Source of the DNA: Alphaproteobacteria bacterium
Lineage (GTDB): Bacteria; Pseudomonadota; Alphaproteobacteria; Caulobacterales; Hyphomonadaceae
Assembly: GCA_018827375.1 (NCBI GenBank)
Contig: JAHJYW010000005.1
Span: forward strand, 100,302 to 164,301
Reading direction: 5' to 3'
Length of the DNA: 64,000 nt
This document shows, piece by piece, positions 44,396-53,000 of the stretch. The stretch's first letter is position 1. Each line of letters opens with the position of its first letter. The notes below the pieces were generated by a model. That model ran no database searches and was not told where the DNA came from. It worked only from the letters and a program-made list of their open reading frames with translations. The position numbers were made by a program, and so were the translations under genes.

Positions 44396-45895
44396 ATGGA
44401 CCGAAATACACTTTTTGATTCTGAGCAAGGCGTAGAGTTCTCGGGCATGAAAAAGGGAAGCAATATCCCGGGGCAATCGATCTGGAAGCAGGTTCGGGCA
44501 AAGCTCGCGACTGTCTTGAATGCAACCGACTATGATCGTTGGATCGAAGACCTGCGTCTTATCGCAGAGGTTGACGGCGAGATCGTGATCGCGGCACGCG
44601 ATCCGCTTGCCTATGATCGTGTTCTGGCTGAACACAAGCGGCTGATCCAGCGCACGTGGCGCGACTTTGACCCGGCACGCCGTGGCATCCGTCTGGAATG
44701 CTGGCGCAATGCCCGTGCAGAAGTGCGCGAGCTGGTATCGGACCCTTGGGCCGATGTTGCGCCCGAACCGGCGCCACAGCCCGCACCGGCTGCGGCATCC
44801 GGCGGCAATGGCGCTGATGGCGGCAAGACGACGGTTGCTCCGACAGCAACCGGCGCGCCTGACATGACCTTCGGCACGCTCGTCACCGGCGAGTCCAACG
44901 AGATCGCCGTGCAGCTCGCACAGCGCATTGCACTGGGTCAGACCGTCGGCACATCCACGGCGCTCGTCTATGGGCGTCAGGGCACCGGCAAGACGCATAT
45001 CCTCTATGCCCTCAAGAATGAGGTCGAAGCGCATGAACCTGATCGTGTCGTCGTCTACCTGACGGCCGAGGAATTCATGTCGGCCTATCATGACGGCGTG
45101 AAGGTCAAGGACACGAGCGCCCTGAAAAAGCGCCTGCGCTCTGCGACCCTTCTGCTGATCGACGACCTCCACAGGATCGCCGGCAAACCCGGCACGGAAA
45201 CCGAGCTTTACCAGAACATCCGCGAAGTTACCGGCAATGGCGGCCTCGTGGTTCTGGCAGGCGATGAAGCCCCCGGTGATGTCACTGGCTTCGGCCCCCG
45301 CATGCGGGCTGAACTCAAAGGCTCGATCGCTGTCGAGGTCGGCCTGCCCGATGCCGGCATGCGCCGCGAGATCCTCGTGCGTCTGGCCGCCCATATCGAA
45401 GCCGGTCACCCCAGCTTCGTTCTCACGGATGAAATGATCGGCCGCATCAATGCAGGCATTCGCGGCCCGGGCCGCGAACTCACCGGCGCCATCTGGAGCC
45501 TCTATACAGAAGCCGGCTTCGGTGAGCGTGCGCCAACCATGGATATGCTCGACCGCGTCATCCGCCGCCATCAGGGAGAAGTTAAAGTGCCGACAATTGA
45601 ATTGGTGAAGCGCGCCACGATGAAAGTCTTCGGTATTTCGAAGAGCGACCTCGAAAGCCCCTGCAAGGCACGTGCTGTCGTGTATCCGCGTCAGGTCGCG
45701 ATGTATCTCTGCCGCGAAAAGACCGGCAAGTCGCTGCCCCAGATCGGTCACAGCTTCGGCAAGCGGGACCATACGACAATCCTTTATGCCCACCGCAAGG
45801 TGTCCAAGAACATAGCCTCGGATCCGGAGCTTGCCGGTGACATTGCCCGTGTCTCGGAGACCATCTTCGAACTCCAGGCGGCAGGCGTAAACTAG
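44396..45895 (+). CDS. dnaA: chromosomal replication initiator protein DnaA (divergent)
   Basis: AAA+ initiator that opens oriC. 499 residues. Domain I resembles the usual KH-like fold (SIWKQVRAKLATVLNATDYDRWIEDL), followed by an Ala/Pro-rich linker (about 120-150), the AAA+ core with Walker A GRQGTGKTH (193-201) and Walker B LLLIDDLH (D256), sensor-II-type RELTGAI, and domain IV with FGKRDHTTILYAHRKV binding DnaA boxes. At box VII the sequence is GPRMRAELKGS: the first arginine is kept (R302) but the position of the usual arginine finger carries glutamate (E306). Next genes are dnaN and recF, supporting the identity. Confidence 0.95.
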   Translation: MDRNTLFDSEQGVEFSGMKKGSNIPGQSIWKQVRAKLATVLNATDYDRWIEDLRLIAEVDGEIVIAARDPLAYDRVLAEHKRLIQRTWRDFDPARRGIRLECWRNARAEVRELVSDPWADVAPEPAPQPAPAAASGGNGADGGKTTVAPTATGAPDMTFGTLVTGESNEIAVQLAQRIALGQTVGTSTALVYGRQGTGKTHILYALKNEVEAHEPDRVVVYLTAEEFMSAYHDGVKVKDTSALKKRLRSATLLLIDDLHRIAGKPGTETELYQNIREVTGNGGLVVLAGDEAPGDVTGFGPRMRAELKGSIAVEVGLPDAGMRREILVRLAAHIEAGHPSFVLTDEMIGRINAGIRGPGRELTGAIWSLYTEAGFGERAPTMDMLDRVIRRHQGEVKVPTIELVKRATMKVFGISKSDLESPCKARAVVYPRQVAMYLCREKTGKSLPQIGHSFGKRDHTTILYAHRKVSKNIASDPELAGDIARVSETIFELQAAGVN

Positions 45896-45966
45896 CACCG
45901 CCAGGTTGCCCTTGGGCAATTCCGCATCGGCGCTTGGCTTTTCCGCCCGATTGTTTAAGTGTTCTT

Positions 45967-45993
45967 AGCCCGCTCTCCACCGGAGGGCGGGCT
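45967..45993 (+). terminator. 12-bp hairpin between dnaA and dnaN
   Basis: AGCCCGCTCTCC-acc-GGAGGGCGGGCT pairs over 12 bases (one G-T) with a three-base loop. No T-tract follows. A smaller hairpin GCGGG-cta-CCCGC (46003-46015) comes next. They may reduce read-through from dnaA or protect mRNA ends. Confidence 0.55.
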
Positions 45994-46095
45994 GATTCTA
46001 CCGCGGGCTACCCGCCCAACCGGAACGAACCAGCCCAATTGAAATAAGCAAGGCAGACAGGCGCGCTCCGGCGCCCGTGATGGACGGACCAACAG

Positions 46096-47217
46096 ATGAA
46101 GCTAACGATTGAACGCAGCGATCTCCTCAATGCCCTTTCGCATGTGCAGAACGTTGTCGAGCGCCGCAACACCATTCCGATCCTCTCGAACGTCCTGTTA
46201 CAGGCCGCCAAGGGCGAGCTGAAGCTCACCGCCACGGACCTCGATATCGAGGCCGTCGACAGCGCGGATGCCAAAGTATCCCACGAAGGCGCTGTCACCG
46301 CGCCGGCCGGTACGCTGTTCGACGTGATCCGCAAGCTGCCTGCGGGCGCCGAGGTCGAGCTTGAAACCCAGGCTGACAACCAGCGCCTCACGATCCGTGC
46401 CGGTCGCTCGCACTTCGAACTGCCGACATTGCCCGCCTCTGACTTCCAGACCATGAGCGGCGATGATGGCGCGACGGCCTTTTCGGTCGACGCGAAGGAC
46501 TTTGCCCGCCTGATCGACAAGACCCGTTTCGCCATCTCCACCGAAGAGACGCGCTACTACCTGAACGGTGTCTATTTGCATGGCGCGAAGAATGACGACG
46601 GCGAAGCTGTGCTGCGCACGGTCGCCACCGATGGCCACCGACTGGCCCTCGCTGAAATCCCCGCACCCAAGGGCGCCGAAAAGCTGGAAGGCGTGATCGT
46701 TCCCCGCAAGGCTGTGGCCGAAGCCCGCCGTCTGATTGATGCGACGGACGGCGATATCGATATCGAAGTGTCCGACACCAAGATCGTCGTACGCGCCGGC
46801 CGCGCCGTGCTGACGTCGAAACTGATCGACGGCTCGTTCCCTGACTACGCGCGCGTCATTCCCAAGGGCAATGACAAGAAACTCGTCGTCGACAACAAGG
46901 CCTTCGAAGCCGCTGTTGACCGCGTCTCGACTGTCTCGGCTGAGCGCTCGCGCTCGGTAAAACTCTCGCTGTCTGAAGGCAAGCTGACTCTCGCGGTCAA
47001 CCATGCTGAAACCGGCGCCGGTACAGAGGAAATCGAAGCCGAGTACAGCTCCGACGCCATGGAAATCGGCTTTAACGCGAAATACCTGCTCGACATTGCT
47101 GGCCAGATCGAGGCCGACACGGCCGAGTTCATGTTCAACGACCCGGCATCGCCTGCGCTCGTCCTGGATCCGTCCGACGATTCCGCGCGCTACGTGCTGA
47201 TGCCGCTGCGCGTCTAA
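46096..47217 (+). CDS. dnaN: DNA polymerase III beta subunit (sliding clamp)
   Basis: Ring-shaped processivity clamp, 373 residues, full length. MKLTIERSDLLNALSHVQNVVERRNTIPILSNVLL is the first clamp domain start (given here in parts: residues 1-17 and 18-35), ATDGHRLALAEIP lies in the middle domain and the C-terminus YVLMPLRV is the conserved end near the binding pocket. It is followed by a small lipoprotein gene before recF, an insertion in the common dnaN-recF pair. Confidence 0.97.
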   Translation: MKLTIERSDLLNALSHVQNVVERRNTIPILSNVLLQAAKGELKLTATDLDIEAVDSADAKVSHEGAVTAPAGTLFDVIRKLPAGAEVELETQADNQRLTIRAGRSHFELPTLPASDFQTMSGDDGATAFSVDAKDFARLIDKTRFAISTEETRYYLNGVYLHGAKNDDGEAVLRTVATDGHRLALAEIPAPKGAEKLEGVIVPRKAVAEARRLIDATDGDIDIEVSDTKIVVRAGRAVLTSKLIDGSFPDYARVIPKGNDKKLVVDNKAFEAAVDRVSTVSAERSRSVKLSLSEGKLTLAVNHAETGAGTEEIEAEYSSDAMEIGFNAKYLLDIAGQIEADTAEFMFNDPASPALVLDPSDDSARYVLMPLRV

Positions 47218-47221
47218 AGCC

Positions 47222-47617
47222 TTGATCCTCGCCCTGCACCGTCGCCAGTTGATGATCGGCGCTGCAGCGGTCGCCAGCCTCGGGGCATGTGCCTCGACAG
47301 AGATTCGGAGCAACACGATGTATGGTCTGATCGGCAAGTTCACGTCCACGGATGGCGACCGTGACCGTTTGTCAGCCATCCTGCTCAAGGGCCTGCGCGA
47401 TATGCCTGGCTGCCTCAGCTATATCGTTGCGAACGATCCGGCCGACGCCAATGCGCTCTGGATCACTGAAGTCTGGGACAATGCCGACAGCCACAAGAAC
47501 AGTCTCACGCTGCCGTCAGTCCAGGCTGCCATCAAGGAAGGCCGCCCGCTGATTGCGGGCATGGAGCAGATTGCCCAAACCGCACCCATTGGCGGCCATG
47601 GCCTGACCACGGCATGA
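47222..47617 (+). CDS. ABM domain protein with lipoprotein signal
   Basis: 131 residues from TTG 47222. The first 23 residues (ALHRRQLMIGAAAVASLGAC) have an Arg-Arg pair, a hydrophobic stretch and the lipobox SLGAC, so an exported, possibly Tat-dependent lipoprotein is predicted. The rest is an antibiotic-biosynthesis-monooxygenase (ABM) ferredoxin-like fold: MYGLIGKFTSTDGDRDRLSAIL, CLSYIVANDPADANALWITEVW and SHKNSLTLPSVQAAI. If translation started at ATG 47318 it would be a normal cytosolic ABM protein. It lies four bases after dnaN and 22 before recF, so it is likely part of that operon. Confidence 0.78.
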   Translation: MILALHRRQLMIGAAAVASLGACASTEIRSNTMYGLIGKFTSTDGDRDRLSAILLKGLRDMPGCLSYIVANDPADANALWITEVWDNADSHKNSLTLPSVQAAIKEGRPLIAGMEQIAQTAPIGGHGLTTA

Positions 47618-47639
47618 ACCTGCGACCCGCCGGAAAACC

Positions 47640-48752
47640 ATGACCGCGCTTACTCGCCTCTCGTTGACCGACTTCCGCAACTACGCGTCCCTCTCCCTGC
47701 CGCTTGACGGACGCCACGTCTGCCTTTTCGGCGCCAATGGCGCCGGCAAGACAAACCTGCTCGAAGCCGTCAGCCAGCTAGGGCCGGGGCGTGGACTGCG
47801 CTCGGCCACCCTACCGGAAATGATGCGCAAGGATGCCCCCGGTAGCTGGACTGTCGCCGCCACACTCGACAATGACCAGAAGATCGGCGTGGCTCTCGAA
47901 ACAGGATCCGGCGCCAAGCGCAACGTACGTATCGATGGTGCCTCCGCTTCCGCTTCCGACCTCGCTGACCTTATCCGCATCGTCTGGCTCACGCCCTCAA
48001 TGGACGGCGTATTTCGCGGCGGCGCATCCGACCGTCGCCGGTTTCTTGACCGTCAGGTCATGGCGCATATTCCCACTCATGGCCGCGCCGCCAGTCGCTA
48101 TGAACAGGCCATGCGCGAACGTAACGCGTTGCTCGAACGTGGCCATGTCGATCCGGCCTGGGCCGATGCCATAGAGGCGCGGATGGCGGAAGCGGGTGCC
48201 GAGATGGCCATCAACCGCGCCCAGGTACTTGAAGCGCTGCAAGTCGCCATCGAGCTGCGCCCTGACGGCCACTTTCCCAAAGCAGACCTGGCCCTCGAAG
48301 GCGACGCGGAGCAGGCCGCCCTGCGCGGCGACGATTTCAAGACCATCTTCGAAACGCTCGCCGAAACCTTCCGCACGACGCGCCGGCGCGACATTGCCGC
48401 CGGCCGCACGATTGACGGCCCGCATCGCTCAGATCTGGTTGTTATTCACCGGCCTACAGGCGCGCCTGCCCGGGACGCATCCACCGGCCAGCAAAAGGCG
48501 CTGTTGATCGGCTTGATCCTCGCATCGGCAGGCGCCCTGCGTGCCGATGGCGATGGCCCGGCGCCACTGCTCCTGCTTGATGAGGCGGCGGCTCACCTAG
48601 ACCCCGACCGCCGCTCCGCCCTGTACGAAGAGCTCGGCGCCCTCGGCGGGCAGGCCTGGCTGACAGGAACCGAGCGTTTTCTCTTCGAGGCATTCGGCGA
48701 CAAGGCCCAGCGCGTACGCGTTGAAGACGGCGCAGCCCGCGTGGAGGACTAG
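47640..48752 (+). CDS. recF: DNA replication and repair protein RecF
   Basis: SMC-like ATPase that loads RecA at gaps with RecO and RecR. 370 residues. Walker A GANGAGKTNLLEA (about 31-43), signature-type STGQQKALLIGLILA near 280 and Walker B LLLLDEAAAHLD near 310. The start LTRLSLTDFRNYASLSL is conserved. Its stop TAG shares the palindrome CTAG with the convergent hydrolase gene. Confidence 0.96.
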   Translation: MTALTRLSLTDFRNYASLSLPLDGRHVCLFGANGAGKTNLLEAVSQLGPGRGLRSATLPEMMRKDAPGSWTVAATLDNDQKIGVALETGSGAKRNVRIDGASASASDLADLIRIVWLTPSMDGVFRGGASDRRRFLDRQVMAHIPTHGRAASRYEQAMRERNALLERGHVDPAWADAIEARMAEAGAEMAINRAQVLEALQVAIELRPDGHFPKADLALEGDAEQAALRGDDFKTIFETLAETFRTTRRRDIAAGRTIDGPHRSDLVVIHRPTGAPARDASTGQQKALLIGLILASAGALRADGDGPAPLLLLDEAAAHLDPDRRSALYEELGALGGQAWLTGTERFLFEAFGDKAQRVRVEDGAARVED

Positions 48753-49699
48753 TCAGGCACCACCTGCGAGAACCAGTCAATCAGCATGGGATTGACCTCC
48801 TCGTGCCGCTGATAGTTCAGGCCGTGCGTACCGCCTTCAATAATCCGGACATCCGCGCCGGGGATCAGGGCAACCAGTACGGCGGCGCTCGATAAACCGA
48901 CGGTTTGGTCTTCATCCCCGAACACGGCCATGACGGGCGTATCGGTTTTCTGCGCGACAGCGCTGAACAGCATTTGCCGGTTCGACATCGGAAAATTCCG
49001 CAGGGTCGATAGCAAAGCCTTGCCATAACCACGATAGTCCATCTGTCGCGTGACATCCCCCTGCAGGCGGTTTTCCGGCGAAAGGGCACTCTCATCATAT
49101 TGCGGATCGCCAAGCAGGATGCCCCGTCCGAATACCTGCCAGATCCAGTCACCGATCACAGGCACCTTGAGAAGTGCCGCCCCCATGCCGCCATCTCCTT
49201 TCACGTCCAGCCCCGCAGGCACGAACAGGAAGACGCGGGATACGCGCTCGGGATGACGCCCGGCAAAAGCCATGACGATCGGCCCTCCCATGGACAGGCC
49301 AACCATACCGACAGGCTCGATCAGGCCAAGGCCATCAAGCAAGTCCATCAGCTCCTGGTCGTAGAAATCTTCGTCATAAGGCCCTTCAGGGCGGTCAGAC
49401 CAACCACGCCCGAAATGATCATACTGGACGACCCGAAACCCGGCATCGACAAGCGCTGAGGCATTCTGCTCGAAGATGAAAGCCGGCGTTGAAAACCCAT
49501 GTACCATCACGATGACATTGCCATCTTCCGGGCCGCGCGCCTGGTAATGGAGCTGACCGTCGGTAACCTGCAGGAACGCGCCTGGCGCATCGGCTCGCGC
49601 CGCGGCATCCATGACTTTCAAATCCTTGCCGGCCCACCAGTAACTGCCCGCGAGTAGTGCGGCGACGATACCGATCGCCCACAACAGAACCTTTGTCAT
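48749..49699 (-). CDS. alpha/beta hydrolase, membrane-anchored
   Basis: 316 residues from ATG 49699 (GGGA seven bases upstream; a GTG at 49705 is also possible). One N-terminal transmembrane helix (about 4-22). Hydrolase motifs: oxyanion region VMVHGFSTPAFIF, nucleophile elbow GLSMGGPIVMAFAG, acid in FGDEDQTVG and histidine in GGTHGLNYQ. Resembles esterase/epoxide-hydrolase-like proteins; substrate unknown. It is 49 bases downstream of the MarR gene on the same strand and may belong to that operon. Confidence 0.87.
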   Translation of the reverse strand: MTKVLLWAIGIVAALLAGSYWWAGKDLKVMDAAARADAPGAFLQVTDGQLHYQARGPEDGNVIVMVHGFSTPAFIFEQNASALVDAGFRVVQYDHFGRGWSDRPEGPYDEDFYDQELMDLLDGLGLIEPVGMVGLSMGGPIVMAFAGRHPERVSRVFLFVPAGLDVKGDGGMGAALLKVPVIGDWIWQVFGRGILLGDPQYDESALSPENRLQGDVTRQMDYRGYGKALLSTLRNFPMSNRQMLFSAVAQKTDTPVMAVFGDEDQTVGLSSAAVLVALIPGADVRIIEGGTHGLNYQRHEEVNPMLIDWFSQVVPD

Positions 49700-49748
49700 A
49701 CTCACATCCCGCTGCTCCCTGTCCGGGGAACCCGTCAGAGCTGTTTCA

Positions 49749-50198
49749 TCAACGGTTTATATCGAGCCAAACCCGTAGTTTTTGCAAGCCGGGAATGAGC
49801 GCGTCGATCTCGGAAGGCGACAATGCTGCATTCAGGTCACCCAACGCAGGCCCGGCAGCCGACAGCGCCGTTTCCCGCGCGAGGCGCCCCGCGTCGGTGA
49901 GCACAACGTGTTTTGCGCGACCGTCTGCAGGATCGGGCTCCAGCGAGATAAATCCCTTGGTCACCAGGCGCTGCAAAGTGCTCGTCATTGTGCCCTTCGT
50001 AACCTGGAAGGCGGCCGCGAGCCGTGCCGGCGACCAGTCCCCGTCGAGACGAACGAGATGATTGAGCACGCTGAACTGCGCAATCGTCAGGCCGTGCGGC
50101 AATATGCGCTCAAAACGGACACTCGATAGCTGGCTGATAATGCCAATCTCGTTGAACAGGGTGAACAGGGTCTGTTGCTTGGGCGTCAGTGTCGTCAT
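49749..50198 (-). CDS. MarR family transcriptional regulator
   Basis: 149-residue winged-helix dimer. The HTH and wing are seen in LTIAQFSVLNHLVRLDGDWSPARLAAAFQVTKGTMTSTLQRLVTKGFI and SLEPDPADGRAKHVVLTDAGR (quoted in parts; residues about 37-106). It lies 10 bases after the nitroreductase gene, so it is the second gene of that operon. The tandem operator at 51361-51400 over the operon promoter is its probable target, giving autoregulation; the inducer is unknown. Confidence 0.93.
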   Translation of the reverse strand: MTTLTPKQQTLFTLFNEIGIISQLSSVRFERILPHGLTIAQFSVLNHLVRLDGDWSPARLAAAFQVTKGTMTSTLQRLVTKGFISLEPDPADGRAKHVVLTDAGRLARETALSAAGPALGDLNAALSPSEIDALIPGLQKLRVWLDINR

Positions 50199-50208
50199 GC
50201 GGGGCCCC

Positions 50209-51348
50209 TCAGGCGATCAGGTGTGTTTCCATGGGCCAGCGCGGTGCAGCGACGACCGGTTTCGCATAGCCTACGCGCACCAGCATCTGAAGCGTTTGGC
50301 CGCTTCCGATCAGGTCATGCACTTCTCTGTAAAGACCCGCCATCTCCGGATACTCCTGTAGCGACTGGCTCCAGGGATGCACTTTCAGCCCTTCGCGTTC
50401 CGCCGCCAGAACCAGGCGCATATAGGCGCGACCTGCCGATATCTGCGAGGCGCGCGTTGTCCCGGAATTTGCCAGCCAGGCATAGGCGCGGGCCGACATG
50501 GCGGCCTCATGGAACATCGCCATCCCTTGCTGCGACGCGCTGGAATTCGGATCGGACAGGGCCTCGCGATTTATCATACCAGCCAGCCGACCAAGGCCGA
50601 TCATCGGCCCTTCGAGGCAAAGGCCATCCGGATTGGCGGCAACTTCCCTAGCGCCGATCCGCATCAGGTCGACGCTTTCCTGGTTCGTATAGTCGGTCGT
50701 CATTTCCACGCTATGCGCGCGCCATGTGAGATCGCGCAGCTGCGCAGCGAGCGCGTCATTGCCGCACCCGTTCGCCGTCACGCCCTGCACATTGCCGCTC
50801 GATAGTGTGGCCGCAAACGCACCTGCATCCACATCGCGCGCATCAAACGGACTACGGTTCGTGTGGCGCGCCAGTGTTGAGGCAAACAAGGGGTTCGGTT
50901 CCGCGCCGCCCTCAATGAAGCGCACAAGGGCAACGGGTCGCTCATCCAGCGTCGCCATGTCTTCTCCTTCGGGGAACGGCGTGACCTCGGTTCCATACCC
51001 ATCTTCGGCCGCTGCCAGCGCAAGCAATTCAAGGAAAGCGCCATGCCCGATAACGATCTGGCGATCATAGGGATCGGTCGCCGGCAGGCGCCGGTCCAGG
51101 TCGCAATAGAGCGTAAGGGCATCCTCGCCATCGAGCCGCACACGCCAGGGCTGACGATTGTGGGGATTGGGAGCAAGGATGGCATAGGACAGGGCCCGCC
51201 TGCGGAACTCGGTCTCCTGCCCGGCCTCCCGCCACGGCGCCCGGGCCGAGCGCGACGGCCCATTTGCCGCCACAAAGCCACCTGCGCCCACGGCCGCCAG
51301 TACACAGCCGCCTCCCACCAATGTCAGCACGCCGCGTCGCGTCACCAT
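50209..51348 (-). CDS. Tat-exported Acg-like nitroreductase family protein
   Basis: 379 residues of the Acg/nitroreductase-like FMN family. The N-terminus MVTRRGVLTLVGGGCVLAAV is a twin-arginine signal, so a folded flavoprotein is probably exported. YAILAPNPHNRQPWRV is the family's FMN-contact motif, with LARHTNRSPFDARDV and SQISAGRAYMRLVLAAEREGL further on. Acg proteins are thought to sequester or protect FMN rather than reduce nitro compounds. It is the first gene after a sigma-70-type promoter with two operator copies. Confidence 0.88.
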   Translation of the reverse strand: MVTRRGVLTLVGGGCVLAAVGAGGFVAANGPSRSARAPWREAGQETEFRRRALSYAILAPNPHNRQPWRVRLDGEDALTLYCDLDRRLPATDPYDRQIVIGHGAFLELLALAAAEDGYGTEVTPFPEGEDMATLDERPVALVRFIEGGAEPNPLFASTLARHTNRSPFDARDVDAGAFAATLSSGNVQGVTANGCGNDALAAQLRDLTWRAHSVEMTTDYTNQESVDLMRIGAREVAANPDGLCLEGPMIGLGRLAGMINREALSDPNSSASQQGMAMFHEAAMSARAYAWLANSGTTRASQISAGRAYMRLVLAAEREGLKVHPWSQSLQEYPEMAGLYREVHDLIGSGQTLQMLVRVGYAKPVVAAPRWPMETHLIA

Positions 51349-51360
51349 GATCTCGATCCT

Positions 51361-51400
51361 TTTAGTTCGATGCCAAACTATTTAGTTTGATGCCATACTA
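51361..51400 (-). promoter_or_regulatory. tandem 20-base operator repeats
   Basis: Two adjacent copies, TTTAGTTCGATGCCAAACTA and TTTAGTTTGATGCCATACTA, differ at two positions. Each contains the partial dyad TAGT...ACTA typical of MarR sites. They cover the spacer, -10 and start region of the promoter for the nitroreductase-marR operon. Confidence 0.75.
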
Positions 51401-51407
51401 ATGTCAA
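51379..51407 (-). promoter_or_regulatory. sigma-70-type promoter of the nitroreductase-marR operon
   Basis: Minus strand TTGACA (51407-51402), 17-base spacer, TAAATA (51384-51379), about 30 bases from the ATG at 51348. Near-consensus and overlapped by the tandem operator. Confidence 0.75.
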
Positions 51408-51480
51408 TCGCTTTCAGGGTGTGGATCATCGCGCTCAGGCGGTCTAGGTAGGGATCAACACAGTTTCCGGAGATATGCCC

Positions 51481-52587
51481 ATGAAGACCCGCGCCGCCGT
51501 TGCCTTTGAAGCCAAGAAACCGCTCGAAATCGTAGAGCTGGACCTGGAAGGCCCGAAGGCTGGCGAAGTCCTCGTCGAAATCATGGCAACCGGCATCTGC
51601 CACACGGATGCCTACACGCTCGACGGCCTCGATAGCGAAGGTCTTTTCCCCAGCGTGCTCGGCCATGAAGGCGCAGGCATCGTGCGTGAGGTTGGCGCAG
51701 GCGTCACCAGCGTGAAGCCGGGCGACCATGTCATCCCGCTCTACACGCCCGAATGCCGCCAGTGCAAAAGCTGCCTCTCCGGCAAGACCAATCTCTGCAC
51801 CGCCATTCGCGCCACGCAGGGCAAGGGCCTGATGCCGGACGGCACCAGCCGCTTCTCCTACAAGGGCCAGACCATCTACCATTACATGGGCTGCTCCACC
51901 TTCTCGAACTTCACCGTCCTGCCGGAGATTGCCGTCGCGAAAATCCGCACCGACGCGCCTTTCGACAAGGCCTGCTATGTCGGCTGCGGCGTGACGACCG
52001 GCGTTGGCGCCGTCACCAACACGGCCAAGGTCCAGGTGGGTGACAATGTCGTCGTGTTCGGTCTCGGGGGCATCGGCCTAAACGTGCTGCAGGGCGCCCG
52101 CATGGCTGGCGCCGACAAGATCATCGGCGTCGACATCAACGATTCCAAAAAGGAATGGGGCGAGAAATTCGGCATGACGCATTTCGTCAATCCGAAGAAC
52201 ACCAAGGACGTGGTCGCCCACATTGTCGAACTCACCGATGGCGGCGCCGACTATTCCTTCGACTGTACCGGCAACACAGACGTGATGCGTCAGGCCCTCG
52301 AATGCTGCCATCGCGGCTGGGGCACATCGATCATCATCGGCGTGGCCGAGGCCGGAAAGGAAATCTCGACCCGTCCGTTCCAGCTCGTCACCGGACGCAA
52401 CTGGCGCGGCACGGCCTTCGGCGGCGCCAAGGGCCGCACCGATGTGCCGAAGATCGTCGACTGGTACATGAACGGCAAGATCCAGATCGACCCGATGATC
52501 ACCCACGTCATGGGTCTCGAGAAAATCAATGACGCCTTCGACCTGATGCATTCCGGCGAGAGCATCCGGAGTGTCGTCGTCTACTAA
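51481..52587 (+). CDS. adhC: S-(hydroxymethyl)glutathione dehydrogenase / class III alcohol dehydrogenase
   Basis: Zinc enzyme oxidising the formaldehyde-glutathione adduct to S-formylglutathione with NAD. 368 residues from ATG 51481 (GGAG eight bases upstream; ATG 51475 is too close to it). Catalytic zinc ligands in [20 protein letters not shown] and [10 protein letters not shown]; the structural zinc cysteines in [20 protein letters not shown] motif [15 protein letters not shown]-formylglutathione hydrolase, the next step, lies 3.1 kb downstream on the same strand. Confidence 0.97.
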   Translation: MKTRAAVAFEAKKPLEIVELDLEGPKAGEVLVEIMATGICHTDAYTLDGLDSEGLFPSVLGHEGAGIVREVGAGVTSVKPGDHVIPLYTPECRQCKSCLSGKTNLCTAIRATQGKGLMPDGTSRFSYKGQTIYHYMGCSTFSNFTVLPEIAVAKIRTDAPFDKACYVGCGVTTGVGAVTNTAKVQVGDNVVVFGLGGIGLNVLQGARMAGADKIIGVDINDSKKEWGEKFGMTHFVNPKNTKDVVAHIVELTDGGADYSFDCTGNTDVMRQALECCHRGWGTSIIIGVAEAGKEISTRPFQLVTGRNWRGTAFGGAKGRTDVPKIVDWYMNGKIQIDPMITHVMGLEKINDAFDLMHSGESIRSVVVY

Positions 52588-52615
52588 TTCAGTTCCAACA
52601 GGAGAGAGAGCTAAA

Positions 52616-52993
52616 ATGTACAGCCACATGATGGTCGGCACCAACGACCTGGAAAAATCGAAGACCTTCTACGACGCCCTATTCACATCGGTTGGCGGAA
52701 AGCCCGCGATCACCGATCCGAAGGGCCGTCTTGTCTACCTGCACAATGGCAGCGTCTTCCTCGTGACACCGCCCATCGACGGCCAACCTGCCACGTCCGG
52801 CAATGGCATGACGATCGGCTTCGCAGCGGCCACGACGGACGAAGCCGATGCCTGGCACAAGGCCGGCGTTGCCGCAGGCGGCAAGGCCATTGAAGACCCA
52901 CCGGGCTGGCGCGGCGAAGGTGCAGGCCGCCTCTACCTCGCCTACCTGCGCGACCCGGACGGCAACAAGCTCTGCGCCCTGCATCGCGGCTAG
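52616..52993 (+). CDS. VOC (glyoxalase-like) family protein
   Basis: 125-residue vicinal-oxygen-chelate fold protein: HMMVGTNDLEKSKTFYDALF at the N-terminus and YLAYLRDPDGNKLCALHRG at the C-terminus. GGAGAGAG six bases upstream marks the start at 52616. It follows adhC by 28 bases and is probably co-transcribed. Glyoxalase-type relatives handle glutathione adducts, which fits the neighbourhood, but the substrate is not shown. Confidence 0.9.
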   Translation: MYSHMMVGTNDLEKSKTFYDALFTSVGGKPAITDPKGRLVYLHNGSVFLVTPPIDGQPATSGNGMTIGFAAATTDEADAWHKAGVAAGGKAIEDPPGWRGEGAGRLYLAYLRDPDGNKLCALHRG

Positions 52994-53000
52994 GCTGAAT

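Noticed and set aside
44360..45919. 519-codon frame opposite dnaA
   Set aside because: Shadow of dnaA in a GC-rich codon pattern; no family motifs.
46198..47388. 396-codon frame opposite dnaN
   Set aside because: Shadow of dnaN; the forward gene is unmistakable.
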